Shown: one piece after another, positions 6,995-9,522 of the stretch
Layout: each line of letters opens with the position of its first letter
Numbering within the stretch: position 1 is the stretch's first letter
Assembly (NCBI GenBank): GCA_025997875.1
Contig: BNVE01000147.1
Location: 1 to 9,522, forward strand
DNA: 9,522 nucleotides
Source: Spirochaetia bacterium
Lineage (GTDB): Bacteria > Spirochaetota > Spirochaetia > Treponematales > Breznakiellaceae
Reading direction: 5' to 3'
The notes under the pieces: model-generated
What the model saw: the letters and a program-made list of their open reading frames with translations, nothing else
Databases searched by the model: none
What the model was told of the DNA's origin: nothing
Translations under genes and position numbers: made by a program

Positions 6995-8380
6995 CTAGCC
7001 GGCGCTTTCCGCCATTACCACCGGTTCCTTCCTGCCGTTCACCACATCCGCAATAGCCGAAAAGTCCACCCGTTCAAGCCACACCATCGGATCACCCGTA
7101 TCAGAGGGCGCCACCACATTAAGCACCTGGATAGTTACCGCCCCGCCGGACGCTGAAAGCTGCCCCGGTATCTGCGCCGGAGCAGGCTCAAGCCCCTCCG
7201 GTTTCCGGTCAATCATCTTTTCCTGCAAAGCCTTCACATCCGTAAACTTCGACCCGTCAAAATGGGTATACCGCTCTTTCATCTGCTTGGTAGAATGACC
7301 CGTCAACGCCATCACCTTGTCATCGGTAATGTTTTCCATCAGGAGGAAGGCGTTGAAGAAATGCCGCCAACTGTGCATATGAAGCCCCCGTTTACTCTGT
7401 ACCTCCCGTGGAATCCCGATCTTTTCAAGCGCCCTATGATACTCAATCGTTACCGAAGCCCGTGATACCGGCTGCGCCGCATGAGGCCGCAACACAAAAA
7501 CAAACCCCTCCCCATTTTGCGCAATAAGCTCCCGCAGATCATCCTCAACCCCCCGGGGGATAGGAATATACCGGGGCTTTTTGGTCTTAACATTCCGGTA
7601 GCCCAGGCTATCAAATTGTTTCCTCACATACACATACCCGTTACACACATACCTGGCTTTCAGCCCCAGCAGTTCCCCCAGCCGCATACCCGTACAAGCC
7701 GCCAGCTTGTTCAGCACATAATACAGTTTCTTGGTCCACACATCCTCCCAATTTTCAGGAAACAACAGCCGCAGTTCTTCCAGGGTCAGGACGCTCATTT
7801 TCCCCAGATCAATCTCATCCTCATCATTTTCCTCATCCGGGTTTTTATCAGAACCGAGCTTCTGCACCACATCAAAAGGGTTTGAAGGAATAAGCCGTAA
7901 TTTCCGGCAGGCATAGGTAAGCATGGTCCTGAAAATGTTATAAGCGTTATTGGCAGTAGACTTTTTTAACCCCAAATCCAGCAGGGAAAGCAGCCAGTTA
8001 TCGATCATGGTATCGGTAATCAGATCAATGCGGGTCTTTTCAAAATAAGGCTTGATATACTTCTTAACCGTGTAAGCAGCATCGTTGACATACCGCTGCG
8101 TAAGGGTATTCCGGGCATTCCGGCTCTTGGTATACTGACAGGTCTCAAAATCCCACCACCCCCGGGCAAACTCCCCAAAGGTCGGCTTCTGCTCTTTTTC
8201 CGGTATGAGCTTCCCCGCCTTCAAAAGCTGATTGCAATACTCCCGCGCCGCCGATAAGGTCATTTTCCCCGTGGAATGACCACAGAGCCGCCTCCCGTCC
8301 TCATCATACGCCTGGTAATAATAGACAAGCCCCGCCGCCGTCTTCCGATGGTACAGTGAATAAGATTCCCTTATCCTCAT
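6995..8380 (-). CDS. int: Tyrosine recombinase / phage-type integrase
   Basis: A 461-aa site-specific recombinase that would integrate and excise the element. Domains: N-terminal arm-binding region (about 1-55, with YSLYHRKTAAGLVYYYQAYD), SAM-like core-binding domain (about 66-170) and catalytic domain (about 195-375). The catalytic set is complete: R233 in TGMRLGELLGL, a beta-hairpin lysine at 267/268, H336 and R339 in HSWRH, H362 in LTGHS and nucleophile Y371 in ERYTHF. An acidic linker (PDEENDEDEIDLG, 181-193) precedes the catalytic domain. About 90 residues follow the catalytic tyrosine, more than in typical phage integrases. ATG 8380 is chosen because AAGGGG lies 6 bases upstream; a frame extension to 8422 lacks such support. 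Flanked by its own promoter candidate and terminator. Confidence 0.93.
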   Translation of the reverse strand: MRIRESYSLYHRKTAAGLVYYYQAYDEDGRRLCGHSTGKMTLSAAREYCNQLLKAGKLIPEKEQKPTFGEFARGWWDFETCQYTKSRNARNTLTQRYVNDAAYTVKKYIKPYFEKTRIDLITDTMIDNWLLSLLDLGLKKSTANNAYNIFRTMLTYACRKLRLIPSNPFDVVQKLGSDKNPDEENDEDEIDLGKMSVLTLEELRLLFPENWEDVWTKKLYYVLNKLAACTGMRLGELLGLKARYVCNGYVYVRKQFDSLGYRNVKTKKPRYIPIPRGVEDDLRELIAQNGEGFVFVLRPHAAQPVSRASVTIEYHRALEKIGIPREVQSKRGLHMHSWRHFFNAFLLMENITDDKVMALTGHSTKQMKERYTHFDGSKFTDVKALQEKMIDRKPEGLEPAPAQIPGQLSASGGAVTIQVLNVVAPSDTGDPMVWLERVDFSAIADVVNGRKEPVVMAESAG

Positions 8381-8490
8381 GGCAAACCCCTTCGCGGGTA
8401 TTGCAGACATACCTGCATACACCCACCAAACAAAGATTTAAACCGCCATCCATAGCCGTTCTATTTCTTTGTCTGACAAGGATTTACCCA

Positions 8491-8526
8491 AAAGTAACCC
8501 TTTGTAAACTTCACAAAGGTCACTTT
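8491..8526. promoter_or_regulatory. Imperfect inverted repeat (operator or integrase arm sites)
   Basis: AAAGTAACCCTTTGT (8491-8505) faces ACAAAGGTCACTTT (8513-8526). The arms match except for one substitution and one extra base, around a 7-base centre. The half-site recurs at 6900-6910. It lies just downstream of the candidate -10 box, so a bound protein could block integrase transcription. Alternatively the copies are arm-type sites for the integrase. The protein that binds is unknown. Confidence 0.5.
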
Positions 8527-8537
8527 CCCTTACTTAT

Positions 8538-8543
8538 ATTATA
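8538..8543 (-). promoter_or_regulatory. Candidate -10 box of the integrase promoter
   Basis: On the minus strand this reads TATAAT, a perfect sigma-70 -10 hexamer. No good -35 box is found 16-18 bases upstream, where the C-run and probable IS end lie. Either the promoter depends on an activator, or the original -35 was lost when the IS inserted. Transcription would begin near 8530 and pass through the inverted repeat. Confidence 0.4.
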
Positions 8544-8649
8544 ACGAATTACCCCCCCCCAGACCGTCCGAAAACTAAGTCTCAAACAGTTCTATTCTTG
8601 AAATATGCCTAATGTTACCCGCCCAATTCCTGGACGCAGCCGTTTTGTT

Positions 8650-8678
8650 CGGAAACATCAGAGCCTCTAGCGTTTCCG
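8650..8678. other. Hairpin downstream of the transposase gene
   Basis: CGGAAAC (8650-8656) pairs with GTTTCCG (8672-8678); inside it AGA/TCT can extend the stem after a 3/3 internal loop. It begins about 30 bases after the transposase stop. No T-run follows on the minus strand; on the plus strand CCCTTTTTG follows 3 bases later. It may stop transcription entering the IS from the integrase side or stabilise the transposase mRNA end. Confidence 0.4.
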
Positions 8679-8709
8679 AGTCCCTTTTTGCCCCGGCGGC
8701 TCTTTTCGC

Positions 8710-9522
8710 TTATGCTTTCGTTAAAGCCCCCAGTAATCTCCCGGCTCCCAGCAGGGAGACCGCCCGTTTAAAGTTATAGGCCATAAAGGTGAGCGATAGT
8801 TCACCGGTTACTTTTTCTGTTCCCTTCAATAAAAGATACCCACTGTCCAAGGCACGCTTCACCGTTCCGAAGGGATGCTCGGAAAGACATTTTCGGTTGT
8901 CGAGTTTTTTGCGGTCCACCTTGAAGTGAAGCCGTACAACTTTTTTCGTCTTCCGAAGCTTAACACCGGTACGATTTTTGACCCCCTTTTCCTTTCCATC
9001 CTGTCCATAGGCGGCACAGGCTATCTGCGTATCCCCGCTTTTGAAATCAACTTCCTTGTACTTCGATTTGGTACACCGGCGCTTACAGTTTGTGCAGGCC
9101 AGCTTGTTGCAATACCGCACTTCCCCATTGTTCTTTGTCGACTTTGCCCGGAGGAGAGCCCCCCCAGGACAATAGACCACGTCTTGGGTAAGGTCCCGGA
9201 TAAAATAGCCTTCCAGCGCTTTTTCTACCTGCGCATCTTCCTCCGGGGTTTGCGTATCACCCTGCACGGCGGCTTCCCTTTCGGCGGTATCGTCCCTGGC
9301 ATATAGCTTCTTTTCGACCACCTCTGCCTTGGTAATAACTTCTGAGTATACCGCAGGTATTACTCCGGCCCGCAAACATTCCTTGATGTCCCCAACTTCT
9401 ATGCTGTTCCGCTGTGCCTCATCTATCTCCCGCTCCTCGTACTCAGTTTCCAGTTCAAATCCATCGGAGCCCTTGGCGGGAAACACATGGGGGATGATTC
9501 CCGCTTCAAGACAGTTCATCAT
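8710..9522 (-). CDS. IS1182-family-like DDE transposase, C-terminal part
   Basis: 270 residues are visible and the frame is open at the window edge, so the N-terminal part, including at least the first catalytic Asp, is missing. The C-terminal region CLSEHPFGTVKRALDSGYLL (212-231) with the 'E.....mAYNfKR' continuation (241-253) is the hallmark of IS1182-like transposases; E215 is the likely third catalytic residue. A cysteine-rich insert (C118, C138, C143, C146, C150) after YCPGG is also typical of the family. Residues 4-14 and 49-59 (CLEAGIIPHVF and CLRAGVIPAVY) look like two copies of a motif usually seen once before the cysteine region. No frameshift or stop breaks the visible part. Mobility cannot be judged without the other half. 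Confidence 0.82.
   Translation of the reverse strand: MMNCLEAGIIPHVFPAKGSDGFELETEYEEREIDEAQRNSIEVGDIKECLRAGVIPAVYSEVITKAEVVEKKLYARDDTAEREAAVQGDTQTPEEDAQVEKALEGYFIRDLTQDVVYCPGGALLRAKSTKNNGEVRYCNKLACTNCKRRCTKSKYKEVDFKSGDTQIACAAYGQDGKEKGVKNRTGVKLRKTKKVVRLHFKVDRKKLDNRKCLSEHPFGTVKRALDSGYLLLKGTEKVTGELSLTFMAYNFKRAVSLLGAGRLLGALTKA

Larger units (their letters stand above)
758..8550. mobile_element. Prophage-like or capsid-forming satellite element (extent uncertain)
   Basis: Integrase, excisionase-like HTH, both terminase subunits, portal, prohead protease and major capsid protein lie contiguously on the minus strand, which identifies an integrated phage-derived element. Replication, repressor, connector, tail and lysis genes are absent from this stretch. 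The right limit is set by the integrase promoter and the adjoining IS. The left limit is unknown and may lie beyond the window, because the plus-strand 168-aa gene also looks phage-borne. No att repeats were identified. Confidence 0.65.
8381..8709. other. Non-coding region between integrase and IS transposase
   Basis: No convincing gene lies in these 329 bases. From the integrase side it holds the leader, the inverted repeat at 8491-8526, a TATAAT box at 8538-8543, a run of nine C residues (8552-8560), then about 150 bases of probable IS 3' end including a hairpin at 8650-8678. No tRNA fragment and no clear direct repeat with the left part of the window was found, so an attachment site could not be placed. 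Confidence 0.6.
8562..9522 (-). mobile_element. IS1182-family-like insertion sequence, 3' part
   Basis: The transposase gene at 8710 and its downstream DNA define one end of an insertion sequence that continues past the right edge. The outer boundary is a guess: the sequence changes character at the C-run (8552-8560), and AGACCGTCCGAAAAC directly after it could be a terminal inverted repeat. The partner end is outside the window, so neither the repeat nor a target duplication can be verified. Confidence 0.5.

Noticed and set aside
8552..8560. Run of nine C residues as a phase-variation tract
   Set aside because: It is outside any coding frame. Length variation could alter promoter spacing, but no -35 is identifiable, so there is no support beyond the run itself.
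8875..9306. 143-codon plus-strand frame opposite the transposase
   Set aside because: Antisense shadow of the IS1182-like coding region; no ribosome site and no recognisable domain.
1..9522. CRISPR array, tRNA or rRNA genes, and att direct repeats
   Set aside because: No regularly spaced repeats, no cloverleaf-like segment and no credible direct repeat bracketing the element were seen by eye; att sites may lie outside the window.

Overview
The window looks like part of a prophage-like or satellite-like element in a spirochaete chromosome, most likely a termite-gut Treponema such as the T. primitia / T. azotonutricium group. That assignment is inference: base composition is near 50% GC by eye, GTG starts occur beside tightly packed genes, and the integrase and capsid proteins have the flavour of that lineage. 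No rRNA, tRNA or housekeeping gene is present to confirm it.

Layout. (1) 1-695, plus strand: the 3' end of a small Cys-rich protein gene, then a 168-aa gene resembling a phage-borne family of unknown function. (2) 701-732: a hairpin between convergent genes that should terminate transcription from both sides. (3) 758-6830, minus strand, read right to left: excisionase-like HTH protein, terminase small subunit, terminase large subunit, HK97-type portal, a LuxR-type regulator with a degenerate receiver domain, HK97-type prohead protease and HK97-type major capsid protein. These genes overlap or nearly touch, except around the regulator, whose 3' end lies in an 89-bp palindrome with 24-bp perfect arms. 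(4) 6942-6972: a strong intrinsic terminator separating the integrase from that operon. (5) 6995-8380, minus strand: a tyrosine recombinase with all catalytic residues. (6) 8381-8709: non-coding, with a TATAAT box and an imperfect inverted repeat whose half-site recurs upstream of the excisionase gene. (7) 8710-9522, minus strand: an IS1182-like transposase cut by the window edge.

How the genes fit together. Integrase and excisionase would move the element in and out of the chromosome. TerS and TerL recognise, cut and pump DNA through the portal into a procapsid of the major capsid protein, which the protease matures. No replication, repressor, head-tail connector, tail or lysis gene is visible, and the operon ends just after the capsid gene. 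This integrase plus packaging plus capsid set resembles capsid-forming phage satellites (cf-PICI type), but a reduced prophage, or a prophage whose other genes lie left of the window, is equally allowed by 9.5 kb. The most unusual gene is the regulator placed between portal and protease.
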